Origin: Apteryx mantelli
Taxonomy: Eukaryota; Chordata; Aves; Apterygiformes; Apterygidae
DNA length: 64,000 nucleotides
Assembly (NCBI RefSeq): GCF_036417845.1
Contig: NC_089980.1
Location: 44,266,501-44,330,500 of the forward strand
Direction: 5' to 3'
Part shown: positions 13,381 to 26,800 of the stretch, piece by piece
Numbering within the stretch: the stretch's first letter is position 1
Layout of the letters: every line of letters begins with the position of its first letter
Notes under the pieces: model-generated
Told to the model about the DNA's origin: nothing
Seen by the model: the letters and a program-made list of their open reading frames with translations, nothing else
Databases searched by the model: none
Translations under genes and position numbers: made by a program

Positions 13381-16300
13381 GCTTGCTTTCCGAGAAGATA
13401 AAGAGCTCCACCAAAGGCAGACTTCCCAGCAAGCCCTGGAGCAACTCTTTGTTCCTGGCAGTCACCTGGCTCAGGTCAGCAGCTGTCCACACCGATGCAG
13501 AACTGCCTGCCCGGTCACTGCTGTCCTGCACTCCCCCCTTCCCACTGGTTACAGCTCCTTGCAGCTTGTCCTCAAAAATGCTCTGCCCCTGCTTGGCAAG
13601 GAGCAGGGTCTCCTTATATGTCTGTGCAATGCCCGGCTCAAGCAAGCCAGCGACAGCACGTGGCCACTGCATCCTCCGTCATCTTTTCAGCAAGGGCCCG
13701 GGGACCTCGGCAGAGGAGGCTCACAGCCCCGTGAGCCACTCCGCCACCCAGAGCCCCCAGTCCCATCTTGCATGGGGTGGCGGGATGGGGGACCCGGAGG
13801 TGCAGGAGGCTCAGGCAATGCCCACAGGCACAACCCAGGTGTCCTGGGCCCTAGTCACCCCCACCGACCATTAGATCCTTCCCAGCACCGTTTCCTACCA
13901 TCGACCCATGCTGGCTTCCGTCACGCCTTAGCTTTCCCCATACAGCCTCTACAGTGCCTGCTCCCTCCCGGAGGCAGCACCAGGGTGCGAGAGGGGACAG
14001 GAGCAGAGAGAAGCTGCCCCTGGAGTGGGGACCCTCCTCCCCACCCCCACCACGGAGAGGCCATGCACCACCTGTGCTAGGCCTTTAACAGGGTGGCCGA
14101 GCGGCGCGACTTTGCGAGGCACCTCGCGCAGCGGCTGCGGGGGCAAGGGGCACGCTGTGAACCCTTCTCGGCCCCTGCTTTAGTCTCTCGCCTCTGCACT
14201 CAGGGCAAACAAGCGAAGGGCTGAGCCTCGGGCCCCGGGGGCAGCCGGGATCATAGCCCCCTGGCCAAATCCCACTGAGGGCAGCATGGGAGAAGCGTGT
14301 GGGGAGAAAGGAGCCGGATGGGGAGTGTTGCAAGGGCTGAGGGCAGGCTACTGGCACTCAGCAGTCAGCCTACAAATGGAAAGGGTCATGGGAGAGTGCC
14401 CTGCTACGGGGCAGGCTAATCAAACGTGCACCCAGCTGGCCAGAGCCAGGGTACGAGAGGGGCCAGGAGGTGTTTGCCACCCTGGTGCCAGCTGTACCTT
14501 GCTGGACAGGTCCCATACACAGCACCGTGGTGGGGTCCCAGCCAAGGAGGGGACAGGAGCAGCACCCAGGAGTGCAGGTGCAAGCGCGTCTTTGCCAAAA
14601 GGGGTAAAAGCACACATCGGACAGCCCGCCACCCATGCAGCACGCTGACCCCAGCTGCCCTGCACTGCCACGGGACAGGTGCCAGAGTGAGCGCTGCTGA
14701 CGTCCTGGCTTTCCCAGCACCAGGCACAGGCGCTTAACCCCATGCCCTGTTTACCACCGGTGAGTCTCTGCAGCGCCAGTCCCTAGACCTCCCTGCTGGT
14801 GGCTGTCCCAGCCTGTGGGACACAGCGCAGGCAGAGCTTCTACGCCTTGGGGGTGGCCCGGGGCACAGCCACAGCTGCTTACATGCTTTTTCCGGTGGCT
14901 GCAGGGCCGGCAGGGAGGCTGCTTCCCCAGCGCTCCCGGCTGACAAGTCAGGATCCCGCACCGCTGGGCAGAGCTCTGCCGGCAACGCCTGCTGAGCACT
15001 CGCCAGGTCCTAGCGCACTGCCTGCCGCGTCAAGGACACGCTGCACGACGGTGCAGGACAGCTGTCACCTCCAGCACAGGGCTGGACAAGGGGCAGCCTG
15101 TCCCAGCAACCCAGCGCCCCCCACCGCTGCCTAACACTGCCTTGCACCCAGCACTTGCCCCCCACCACCACCCCAAACCGCAGCACGGGCATCTGCAAGA
15201 GAGATTCTGCCTCTGTCGCTGTGCTCCAGGCATCCCCAGCACAGGGATGTCACATGCTCTGTCTTTTGCCAGTGTCTCCTTTTCTCCTTGGACTTAGGGC
15301 TTCTTCTCCTGGTCCCACGGGCAGCGCTCGCTCCCACCACCATGCTCTGGTGGGGACAAAGCCCTCCAAGGGGGACCTGGCCAGGGCACCTATGCTGTGG
15401 GGCATCTCCCTGCTGTGAGCATTTGCCCACGTGAGGAGGGCATGGGGTGCCAGTGCTGCTCTCGCCTGCTCCCCGCCAGTCTTTTCACTTCCTCTCACAG
15501 CAGCGCCGGGCTCTGAATGCGCTCCCCAGCCATGGGGCTGGAAAGCCCCAGGTTTTGACTCAGCTCCCTGGGCTGGAGGTCAGTGCAGGGCCTTGGATGC
15601 AGGGTGACCTTGTGCCGAGACAGCCATGCTGCCAAAATGCAGGGCAAGTCCCTGGCTTCAGAGCCAGCCGCCTTCCCCAGGACCCTGGGTGCAAGCTCAG
15701 CGCTGGCAGCTCTCGCCCCTCTGCCTGCACCCTGCCCGTTACCTCGAGGGCTCGGCTCTCACGGCGTGGCTGGTGCTGCTGGTTCTCTCCTCCCTGCCTG
15801 GTGCTGCGCGGTGTCGGGGTCTCCTCCTGCGGAGGGGCTGGCCACAGAGCTGCCACCGTGCCGTGCACTCTGCAGCCGGAGTGGGTTTCAAAGCCTCGGC
15901 GCTGGCTGTGGCCGGCTCAGCACAGCTCCCGCTGGCTCAGCAGGTGGAGGCTGCGTGCACACACAGATTAGCAGGGGGAAGTGGCTTCTTCCATAGAAAC
16001 TGCAAGCGAGATTCGTCAGCGGGTTGTAGCGGGGCAGAGCGCCAGCGCGAGGAAAAGGGAGAGGGGAGCGCCGGAAGGCTGCGCGTGGGCAGCAGCCCCG
16101 CGGGAAAACATCGCTTGTGCTGGGGGACGGTGCCCTGCTGCACTGCCGCTGTCCCCACCGCACTGCTCTCAGTGCCGTGGGTGTCAGCACGCCTGGACTA
16201 TATCCAGGGCTGAAAGGTGCCCCATCCCTTTTCCTGTGGCACGTGTCACCCCATGCCGCTGCGCTGGACTCGGGCCATCGCAGGACACTTGCTGCGCCCA

Positions 16301-17776
16301 CACCCCACTGCTGTGGGTCAGCACCTCCCTTGAGGCTGCATCACGCACCCCGGGGCCGTGAGCCTGCAGTCGATCGCCCCAGACCCACGGCCCCTCGGCC
16401 GGGCTGCCAGGCATCACCAGAACGACCTGGCGCCTACGAGCAGCTGCTTGCCCAGCATGCACAGCCGGTGCTGCCAATCCCTCCCCTCGCTCGCCTCCCT
16501 GTCCTGGCTGGCACTGGCCTCAGCCCAGGCTGTGCCCCTTTGCCGGCCCCGAGGAGGCTGGCGAGCTGGTCCACTCATCTCTTCCCCTTAAGGCAGCGCA
16601 CGCGGATCGAGCTTCGGGGATGGAGGAAAACAGGTGATTGAGCCAAGAACGATGGAGCCAAGCAGAGCGCAGGGAGGCCCGAGGGGAGGCGGATGGGGCC
16701 GGGCTGCCAGGGCCCCAAACTCACCCCGTGCCTACAAGGCAGCACCCCTCACCTTCATCTCTTTCCACGTCCTCTTTAGGAGCACAAAGAAAGCCCCTTT
16801 CCAGGTGGCACTGATGTGCCCAATTGCTCCTCACTGCTCCTCCTGCTACCCCTTGCACCCACCGCAGTGCCTGCCCCCCGCCAGCACCGGGGGCCACAGC
16901 GAGGGGAGAGGAGGGGCAGGGGTGGGCAGCAGGAGCAACCCTGTGCCTGCAATTCAGATTTCCTCCCCTCCCAACACTTGCTGCAGCTCTGGGAAGCAGC
17001 CAGCAATTCTATTTTAAGCCCCATCCTGCATGTGTGGAGGAGAGGGGGTGTGCAAGGCCGAGACTTGGAGCCCGCGAGGGAGAGGCCCTGCTACTGCAGC
17101 AAGGATCGCAGGCCTGGGACACTTCCCCTTCTCCCCTCAGGGCTTGTGCATGCTCAGGGGGCAGTTTGTGCAAGCCACTATTTCCCCTTCCCAGCACAGA
17201 CAGGAACCGGAGTGGCTGAAGCCAGTGTAACCTAGAGAAGCTATTGCAAAATATCTGGGATGCCAGAAGACCCAGGGTCCAGCCAAACTCCCCTGGCCAC
17301 CTCCAAGCCACACACCACCGATATGGCAACTTTGGCTAGGGCCAGCCCGTGAGAGAGGAAGGAAAAGATGGGAGCTGCCTCTGTGCTGAGCATGCCGGGC
17401 AGGGCTGTGCGGGCCATGGGCTGCGCAGGCAGGATTCGCTCTCCAGGCAGTGACTTTTCCCCCCTGGTCCACTGAGCTCCCAGGGCAGGGAAAAGAGGCC
17501 CAGGCACCATGTGGGATTAGCTGGGCTGGATACATGCACAGGGAAACTGCAGGACAAAGCTTCCTTGTGAGAAAGGCCAGGCAGCTCAGACCACATCCCT
17601 GTGCAGGACTGAACCCAAGCTGCAGGAGCCCCCCTTCGCCTTTGAAGCCACCACCACCCCCCTTAGCAAGGGCCATCTTGCAGAGCCCCCTCCTTCTCTG
17701 CTGGCAGTGCAGGTGTGGGCCCCCAGCAGTGGCAGTGCTGGAGGAATATGCTCGCAGACTAAGCATTTGTTTGTTT

Positions 17777-17785
17777 TTTAATAAA
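17777..17785 (-). terminator. Candidate polyadenylation signal of the spectrin-repeat gene
   Basis: On the minus strand ATTAAA occupies 17777-17782, about 400 bases past the stop codon of the spectrin-repeat gene, a plausible 3' UTR length. The same A/T-rich stretch reads AATAAA on the plus strand at 17780-17785, so it could in principle serve a convergent plus-strand transcript too, although no such gene was found. An open minus frame continues through this region but looks like UTR, not coding sequence. Confidence 0.5.
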
Positions 17786-18178
17786 AATAACAACCCCCTC
17801 AACCCTGCTTGTGCTGCGTGTAGGAGGGATGCCTGGGGATCCAGCTGAATCAGCGGCAGGGAGAGCCACCACCAGCTTGGCGAGGGCAAGGAGAGTGCCC
17901 CTGCCTGCTGGGAAGGGGCCCGCGGGGCAGACAAGGGGCTCAGCGCCTGGCTGAGGAAGGCAGCGGCCGTGGCTGGGAGTGAGGAGCCCCCTGGGGCTGT
18001 GCTGAAGCAGAGCCGCTTGCTACAGCGTCTCTCCCCCTCGTAGTGCTGGGTGCCCCAAGGCGACGGCGAGCGGTGAGGGCTGGTGCTGGGAGGAGAGACT
18101 TTACTAAGGTTGCACCTGAAGCAGGCCTGAGAGGAGGAAAAGGGGCAGGCTTTTGCTTTTCTCCTCCTTGTCTGGGGC

Positions 18179-20818
18179 TCACTCCTTCTTCCCAAAGAAC
18201 TTCTTGAAGACGGATTTGTTCTTGGGACGAGGAGGGCCCTGGGTCTTCTCCCCCAGCACCTCCCGTGGGCTTCCCGGCCTGGCTACAAAGGAGTGGCAGC
18301 GTGTCCTGGGCATGGCTGGCGCTTGCTCCCCGATGTATAGTGTGATGGAGTAGCTGCTCCCGGCCTCCACGGGATCCTTGGGCACAGCTATGGGTGTGAT
18401 CTTCTGGTAGGTGGCTGCAAGAGAGGGAGCAGTGAGCAGGAAGGCCGAGGCATGAGCTGGGGTCTGCCAGCTCACCCAGGGACCTCTCTGAGCTGGGCAC
18501 GCGTGCAGGGCTCAGGGCGCTGGAGTCCGGGCTGCAAGGACGCAGGCACCAGGATGGCATCAGAGACAGCATTGCACCCTGTCCTGAGCACACCCTTCTT
18601 GCTCGCAGCGGTGGCTGTGGGGACAGGGGCATTGGTGCCACCTCCTGGCAGTGACAGTGAAACCAGGGTCTCGCCCAGGGAAGCCAGCTCACCACCTGTA
18701 ATACCTGTGGGGCTGAGCAGGGCTGCCTGACAGCATGCTTCAACCCCACACAAAGAGGCTGCACAGGAGATGGCTCCCAGTGGGATGGGTGCCAGTGACC
18801 GGCACGACTGGAGCAGATGCATGACTGACACTTGCGGGGAGCAGTCCAGGTGCAAGTGAAACACATCCTCCTGGCTCAGCATAAAGGCCACCCGGGCAGG
18901 GTGTCTCATGGGAACTCCAGAAAGCCAGAGCTTCCTCAGCCCAGATTTATCCCACGTGCTAACATAGCCTCAGCAGAAGTTGGGCCAGGACTGCCAGCAG
19001 GCAGCCCAAGCATGTAATGTCCCTTCTTCATGGACACAGAGCCCTGAGCCGTCAGCTTCCAGCTCCCCATGCTACCCCCTTCTCCAGCCTCCTCCTCCTT
19101 GCCAGGCTATGAGACCTCATGGGCTGCCCCTTACGCCAGGAGAGGAGGGGGGACGCCAGGTCAGGCAGCAGGCACATGGATTTACCATGCTGCATGAGGC
19201 AGCTGCTGCAGTACCAGGCAGCAGCCAGCGCACACCCCTCCAGCAGAACCCCCAGACATGATGCTCCTCCAGCCGCAGCTCCCACCCAGGGATGTGGGTC
19301 CCAGCTGGCCATCAGCTCATAGCTTGGGCTGGCCGATGGCTCCCAGGACTGGGCTGCAGGACGGCCTGTGTGCTGAGCAGACAAGTGATAGAGCAGAAGG
19401 GCACAGTGACCATTGGGCAAGGCTGCCCCATGCACGCATGCATATAGTCTCACACAGATGTACCTGAGGTGAACGAGTAGGACCTCCTCTTGTTGGCCAC
19501 CAGTCCGTAGTCATCTTCTGGGCAGCTCTTGTCCCATGACCCAGGGGACCCACTGGGTGACCACTGGTGCTCCCTGTGCCCAACTGCGTGGCCGGCAGCT
19601 CCACAAACATCCTCTGAAGCAGAACAGAGACATGTCAAGGAGGAGCTGAGACAAGTGAGGCAGGCGAACACATGCTCAGATGGCTCTAAAAGTAGGTTGC
19701 CTTGGCCCAAACCCAACATGTTCTGCAGATCCTGCCACTGCACTATGACACAAGGCAAGGTCACCATGGGACACCCTTATATCAGCCTCAGAAGGTGCTG
19801 GAAAACTTACACGGAGGCCTGGTTATCCTGGTAACTCCCAGGCAGTGAAGGGAGGTAACTTCTGTGAACCAGTCAAAAGACCTCCCTGTCCATCCCCCTT
19901 CCCCATTCCTGGGCAAAGGACCAAGGGACTACTGGCTCAGACACCACCAAATTCAAGACTGACCTATAACACTACAAATTTCCCTCTACCCCTCTCTGGG
20001 CTGGGGAGAAGAGTCAGGGAATAGCAGACTGTCCTGTTCGGCTCCTCTCCCCCCACTCCCCAGCACTGAATTCACTTGCTTACATCCTACCCACCCTGCC
20101 TGAGGATGCACTGGCACAGGCACAGGACGCCACAGTGGGCCTGCCTGTCTACCATGGACCCCCCCAGACAGGAGCAGAGCAACGGAAAGATCACCTAATA
20201 ACCCTGTATTCGTGTAGTGAGTACGGGAGACTCCATGGGCCCTGTGGCCAGGAGGCCCATGGGGCAGGAAAGTCACCTGCTGAGGATGCTGCCACATCTG
20301 CTGCGCCATCCTGGCTCCCAAAAGGCAGGTGCAGCCTGGCATTTGAGCAGGGTAGCACCACGATCTCTTGGCTCTTGGCAGTCATGGCCTGAGGGTGACC
20401 CTGAAGGTGGGAGCTTCCAGGCCCAGGGACCTTGCTGAAACTCAAAAATAGCAGAGATTTACCAAATCAGACTGGTCTGCAGAAGATCTGCTTGCTGCAG
20501 GCTGAGGAAGGCAGCTTGGACAGAGTTTTGGTCAAGAGGCTGAGGTGAGGAAGTAGCTAATGCCCACTTTCGGCACTCTGACCCCTCTGGGAGCAGAAGG
20601 GTGCACAGCAGCACCCTTATTACTATGGTGTTGACCACAAAATATGATAAGAGGAGACTGGCTTGCACCAGGAAGTGTGGGATATCATCATAACAAGGAG
20701 ACTTGGCTCTGGTCAAACTGAGACCTGGCTAGCCTGCTCCTGGCTACTCACCCCCCAGCAGAGCTGGTGCTCTCGACACTCTGTGCTGCTGCCTGGAAGT
20801 AATCCACTTCGGGGAAAC
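18179..20818 (-). other. C-terminal tail (exons 29-32)
   Basis: Exons 20818-20752, 20434-20277, 19613-19464 and 18414-18179 encode about 200 residues after the PH domain. They include [12 protein letters not shown], a segment [17 protein letters not shown] with possible phosphosites, and the terminal [13 protein letters not shown] before TGA at 18179-18181. Several beta-spectrins also end in a short basic KRFS-F-KKK-type tail, which supports kinship. Confidence 0.8.
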
Positions 20819-23800
20819 CTGGGGGAAAAGCAAACAACCCATTGGAGGGCAAGAGAGAAATGCTGCATCATTGGACAGTGCTGGAAGCAGCAGGACCACC
20901 CCACAGAGCCAGCCCGGGCTCTGGCTCCCTGCCCGACCGGCTGAACCATGGGGGTGCCCAGACTGCAGAGCTGGCTCCTCTGACCTCTAGTTCTAGGGCC
21001 TGCTGTTGCTCACACAAACCAACCTAGCATTTCATTACAGCGCCTGAGCCCCCTCGGTTAATGGTTATAGCAGAGGGAAGGCCTCAGTCTTGCAGATCTT
21101 CTTGCCTGGAAGGCAGGCAAGGGGCTTCCAGGCTCCACAAAAGAGACAGAGAAACAAGGGGCATGGGAAGACCAAGGCCCAATTATAATTTTCCTGACAC
21201 TGCTTTTATGCTGCTGAGACTCCACTGATATCAGTTGTGTTATTCCTGATTTATAACTGTGTATGTGGTGTGAAAACAAAGCCTCCAAATCCTGCCTGGC
21301 AAAGAACTGCAGTTCCCAAGGCAGGTTAGAAGACTGCATAAATCAGAGGCAGTGCTGTATTTCTTCTCTTCTGATCCCACATGCATCAGAGAGTTCAGAA
21401 CAGGCTACATGCACATAGTGAGCATGTGAAGATGACAGCAGAGTTGTACTCCCACCCCAGCTCTGCCTCTGCCCCTCACTCCTGCCGTGCAGCCCCTGCC
21501 AGCCCAGCCCATGCCCCATGTGCCCCACTGGGACCCTGCATGTCCCCCCTGCCCGTGACCGGAGGCTGCTCACCTGAGTTCTGCTGCAGCTTGGAGACCC
21601 ACTCATTCATGAGCAGCTGGGACGGGGCCCTCAGAAGATACTCAGAGCCATCCCGTAGCCTGAGGGAAGAACAGCAAGTCAGCAACAAGGAAAATGTGGG
21701 TTGCAGACATCACAGCCCCCACCAGCCTTGGAAAAAAGGGAAGCAGATGAGAAAGAAAGATATCATGATCCAGACACTGGGACCCCTCCATTCTCTGAGC
21801 TGGCCCTTGCTGGAGGTACCTACGTAACAGCAACGCACAGCCAGGTTTAACACACTTGCCTGAGCAGTGTAAAAGACCTTGGGGCTGCTTCTTCTCTAGG
21901 GAGTGCTGCAGCTGTAAAGTTTCCCACCCCCCTGGTGTCATGGGCTGGAGTTACTCACTGTAGCCTGAAGCAGTTGGTCTTTTTGGTGTACTCTGTGTCT
22001 GAGGTGCAGACCGCCCCAGAGAGGTTCAGGGGAAGGGCCACCACGGAGCTCTGCAGCACGGAGAACAGCAAAAGCAACAGTGGGGTTTGCTGGCTCCCCT
22101 TTCCAGAGCTGGCATAGACACAGGTGAGGGAGCCCCCTGGTAGCCCCCCGGCCGCACCGCTCCCCCCAGCCAGCCCCCTCCTGGCCCCAGAAGGGCCAGC
22201 TGGGCTCCCCAAGGCTGAAGGCATGGGAGAAGCAGGGAGAACGAATAAAGGACCCAAGTCTGCTTGGCTCCAGGCCTGGACGCTGCTGCCTTCCCCATCC
22301 TGCACCTGCTCCGTTCCTGCTGTGTCGCCCACCCCATGGTACCTTAAGGCTGTCCCTCCGGTCCTGGTAGAAGCACAGCGTCTGCCTCATCAGCACTGCA
22401 TGGAACAGGCTCCAGGCACGGCAGGTTGCCTATGGGACACAAACAGATGCCGGTGGTGAGGCAGGGCCCTGCCAGGTGAAGGTGCCTTTTTGCAGCAGAA
22501 GCCTATAATTATGCAGTGGTGGGAGCTGCCAGGGGACATCTGCCCCATCCCAGTCTGAGCAGTCCCATCGCCAGCCCGGCACCATCTCCCTGCAGTGGCA
22601 GGATGGACAGAGGCACTCAGGAGCAGCACGCCCAGGCGCCCCCCTTAGGGTTGTCCACACATGCCAGGGCAGCCCTGACTCTCCCAAAACCCTTCTTCTA
22701 GCCACTGCTAATCCCACATCCCATGCTGGTTGGAAGCATCAGCCAGGGAGTTTTGGCACAACTGTCCCCCTTTTGGGGCCATTCAGGCCAACACCTCCTT
22801 TTCACTACCCCCCCCTCCAGCCTCAGATTTACTGCTCAAGGTTTGGGAAAAGAGAAGCAGTCTGCTGCCAGTCAAAACACTCCTCAGACCCCTGTAAGCT
22901 GTGATCCCGGTGAGGCCAGCAACTGTGTAATGTTGGTGCAAGTAGCATCTCTGGTTTCAGTCCCTCCTTAAAACTTGAAAAGCCTTTGGGCCCCTGGGAG
23001 ACCAGGCAAAGGTGCTGCATGCACCCTTCCAGCAGTCATGTCTCCCCCGCAATGGGTGAGCAATGATGTCCCCAGCAGCTCTGCTGTGACATGGTACTGC
23101 TGCTCAGGAGGGCTGGGCAGGAGCAGAGACTATGAGAAGCTCCCCACTGAGGGCCAGTATCTTGAAGGGCTTTGAGCTTTGTGCTGAGGATACTGACCTC
23201 TGTTGCCTTCCCTGGAAAGCGCTCCTGTGTTTGGGAATGCAACAGTGACAGCCTTGTTGGTGCAATGACAAGTGACATTGGCAGGGGTGTAAGCTAGGGA
23301 TGCCCATATCAGGTCGGATGAAGTCCTTTCCAGGTGACATTTCTGCAATTCTGTGTGTGCTAGAGATAACGTATCTCTGCCCCCATGGCCTGGTGGCAGC
23401 CAGCTCCCAGGAGCTGTTGGCTTGGCTGAATTGTGCTTTTTTTTTTTTTTGGGGGGGGGGGGAAACACTGTTGTTTTGCCTTTGCAGGCTGGAGTCTGGC
23501 TGGCCAGCCAAGGGGAAAGTTCATTTTAAGTCAGTCTCCTCATTGGACAGCTGATTACCTGGGGTACAGGCCTGGCTGCCATGGCCCCTGTGCCCAGCTG
23601 CTCCCAGGAGGCTGCCCACCGGCAGCCCCCACACTCACACGTCACATATGTCCCTGCGCCCCAGGGCGTAAAGGAGCCACGCAGCCGTGATCCTACCTTT
23701 CTACCTCCTGTCTGCAGCACGTGCTTCCTCTCCAGTGTCCCCTCCATCATCTGAAACTCCATTTTACCGGAGGGAGCCTGCAAGGAGACAGAAGATGAGC

Positions 23801-26800
23801 AAAGCAGCCCTGGGCTAATGGTAACAGCTCAGCCCTGGGAACCGCAGAGTCTTTCTGACCTGTTGGTAACCTCAGCCCTGCCACCGTTGCCGGAGGTGTC
23901 CCTCGGCCTCAAAAGCAGTGTGTGCAATGGGGGGTACCTGCCTCCCAAACCCAAGTGCAGGCACACACAGCCCTTGTGCTGCTCAGAGGATGAGCTCGTG
24001 ACTCCCTCTTGCGTGGGACCGTGCAGCAGCCCGTGGTCACGGCACTGCTGCCCATGGTGGAGCGGGTGCTGGCAGTGTGGAGAAGCCACCAAGGGCCAGC
24101 GGCGCTATCTGAGGGCCATCCCAGCTATTACAGCCGATTCAGGGGCCGGGCTGAGGCTCCCCAAGCACCTCCCAGCTTGTTGCATGCGTCCCAGGGCACT
24201 GTGGCTCAGCGGGATCTGTGCCAGGCAGCAGAAATCCCGCTGCCTGGCCCTGCCATTCACATGGGGTTTGGGCAGCTATCTGACCCCCAGCAAGAGCGTG
24301 TCCAGCCCATGGCTCTGACCTTGCTGCCCTCTCGCTCCTCATCCTGATGTCGATCCCGTGTGCTGGGGCTCTCCGCCCATGCTGCGGACATGGACCGCCC
24401 CGTGCCATGGGGCGCCTCCGTGCAGGGAAGGGCTGCCCCACACCTGCTCGGGCTGCCACTGCCCTTGTGCCTGTCACTGGGGCCCTTTTCTCCAGCTGGG
24501 CTGTGGAGCAGCTGGGCAGAGGTGGGAAGGGTGAACTTGGCCACCAGCATGTTATTAGTTGCCGAGAGGATCAGGGGCCCGCCGGCAATGTCAGGGCTCT
24601 GTAGGCTGCCTGTCCCGCTGACCGGCATGGGTCGGGCGCTGCTCTCTGCCCGTGGGCTCGGCACCGTCTGCTCTTTTGCTTGGTCCCAGATGGCCTGCAG
24701 CTCCTCCTCCTCCTCCTCAAACAGCCTGTGGGCCGGGTGGCAGATCTCCGCCGGGCCCATGGTCTCAGGGCTGCGCTGCCGGCAGCCCAGCTCACAGGCG
24801 AACATGGAGAGCTGGGGGGTGGCTCGGGGGCCCCGGTTGGTGGCAGGAGGGGAGTCCGGGCCCCCACCGGACAGTCCCGCTAGGACTTCCTCGCCGGACT
24901 TCCCGCTGCCGGCGGGCCGCTCCGGCCGGGCAATGCCAGTGGCAGCACCCGCCCTGGTGGCCAGGGCGGTGGGAGAGGACCTGAGCTCAACGCAAGCAGC
25001 TTCCCGCAGCCTGGCCTTGCAGCCGGCTGCTCTCTCAGCTCCCGCAGTGCCGGAGCTGCCATCCCGGCCCAGCCTGGCTGCCAGCTCGTCCCACTCCTGG
25101 CCGACCTGCTTGTGCAGCACGCTGATGCGGGACAGTCGGTTCAGCCGGAAGTCCAGCAAATCTTCATCGGCGCTGCCGGGGCTCTTCCGCTCCTCCATGG
25201 TGCGGCAGGCCACCTCCAAGCCCCGTGCTTTCTGCCGGCTGTAGCTAGGGTTGAAGCTCACCTCTTCGAACCATGTTCCTCGCTCGCCCTTGGGGGGCTT
25301 CCCCAGGCCTTTGCCTGGCCCCTGGGGACTGTGTCCATGCACATCCTCCTTCTGCTGTCCAGGCCCGCTTGCTCCTGCAGCCTCCAACCGCTTTGCCCCC
25401 CTGCCCTGCCTCTTCTCCTTCCCCTCTGCCTCCTCCTGCCGTGCCACCACCGCGGTGCCTCGGAGGCAGCCCAGGACGGCCAAGTCCTTGGGCAGCTCCA
25501 GGCTGAGGACAGACCCGAGCGAGAGGTGGGGGCAGGTGTTTTTTGACCCGGCAGTGGGCTGCACGGCACTGGGCCCCCCGCCATGGTGGGGGAGGCTGGG
25601 TTTGGGGTCCCCGGGGGCAGCCCCGCACTCTGCGTCAATGTCCCGCACCAGCGGGTTCTTCACGTAGAGCAGCAGCTCCTCGAGCTGGGGGCCGGGCGTC
25701 CCCGGTGCCGCCTTCCTCCGGCCGCACTTCAAAGGCCACGTGTTGCTGGGGCCATGCCTCTCCTCGGGCAGGGGCTGCAGGGAGCTGGGGCCCATGATGC
25801 CCTGCAGCGTCAGCAGCCGCGCATGCTCAGCCTTCACCTTCTCCTTCCTCTGCAGGCTGTTGAAGATGGAGCTGGGGCCGGCCTTGGGCAGGGTGTGGGA
25901 GGCCACAGTGGCCACGGCGCTTGATGCCAGAGGGCGGCACACTGCGGCAGGTGCTTGCTTTGCTGGCTGCACCACGGCAGAGGTTTTCCAGGCCCCTTCT
26001 CCATAGCACTCCTCCATATGCAAAGAGGCGCAGGCCTGGGGACACAGCGAAGGGGAGAGGGGTGAGCTCCTTGCCAGGGGAGCCCCAGCTGTAGGCACCG
26101 CAACACAGGCCAGCCCTCGCTCACCCCACGCTGAGAGCCCTCTCCCCACACGGCAGCTGGGGGAGTGAGGAGTCGGGGGGCCAGACAGCCCCTGTCACGC
26201 TCCAAAACCGCTCGCCCTCGGCACTGGCACTGCTTCCAGCGCTGGGAGCTGCACAGCCTCGTCCTCAGCACCCAAGGGCTGCTCCCACCTCAGCACATGG
26301 TGGGAAGAGGCAGGAAGGGGGCACCCTGCTCATGTTACAGAGCCCCCCAGGTGTGTACCACTGCCCTGTCGTAAGGGGGCTGCCTACACTACAGAGCTCT
26401 CCTCCCTCACTTCTGCCCTCTAAGGGGCTACTTCTTGGGGTCTACAGAGATAGCGGTCACTGCGGTATGCTTGCAGCCACCTGTATGTGCCACCAGGCAG
26501 CAGCGCTGGGTGAATGCAAGGGCAGAGCATGTCCCTTTCCATTCTCTACACTCTCCTTTCCCATGAACATTGTCTCTGGACCTTCCCACTGCAGTCTCAG
26601 CCTCTCTTCTGGGTTTCTGTGGCTGCAAGGATGAAAGCAAATAACTTTGCCTGGCAGAGCTGGAACTGCATTTCCCTGTATACCCTAGGCTGCATGGTGC
26701 CTGTCACCCCAGGCCCTTCTGGTGGCTCTTCAGTCCTTCACCCTGCTGCAAGGCCCTCTGGCCTCTCTGGCACCTTCCCCACTACCCCTTCTTGGCAGCT

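Larger units (their letters stand above)
2130..17760. other. Intergenic stretch with no supported gene
   Basis: About 15.6 kb was read on both strands. Many frames are open because the DNA is GC-rich, but none shows a recognisable protein family, a consistent exon chain or a credible start. The part from 2.1 to 6 kb is relatively A/T-rich, and the part from 6 to 17.7 kb is GC-rich. It separates the 3' end of the spectrin-repeat gene from the left CpG island. Distal regulatory elements could be present but none can be named from sequence alone. Confidence 0.5.

Noticed and set aside
17137-18195. A 352-codon minus-strand frame overlapping the end of the spectrin-repeat gene
   Set aside because: It lies in a different frame from the last coding exon, runs through the putative polyadenylation signal and has low-complexity composition. 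It is best explained as 3' UTR and downstream sequence.
26036-26149. An upstream Met that would extend exon 24 as an independent start
   Set aside because: A clear acceptor (CCCCAG) at 26036-26037 joins in phase 0 to exon 23. The upstream residues look like intron, although an alternative promoter is possible.
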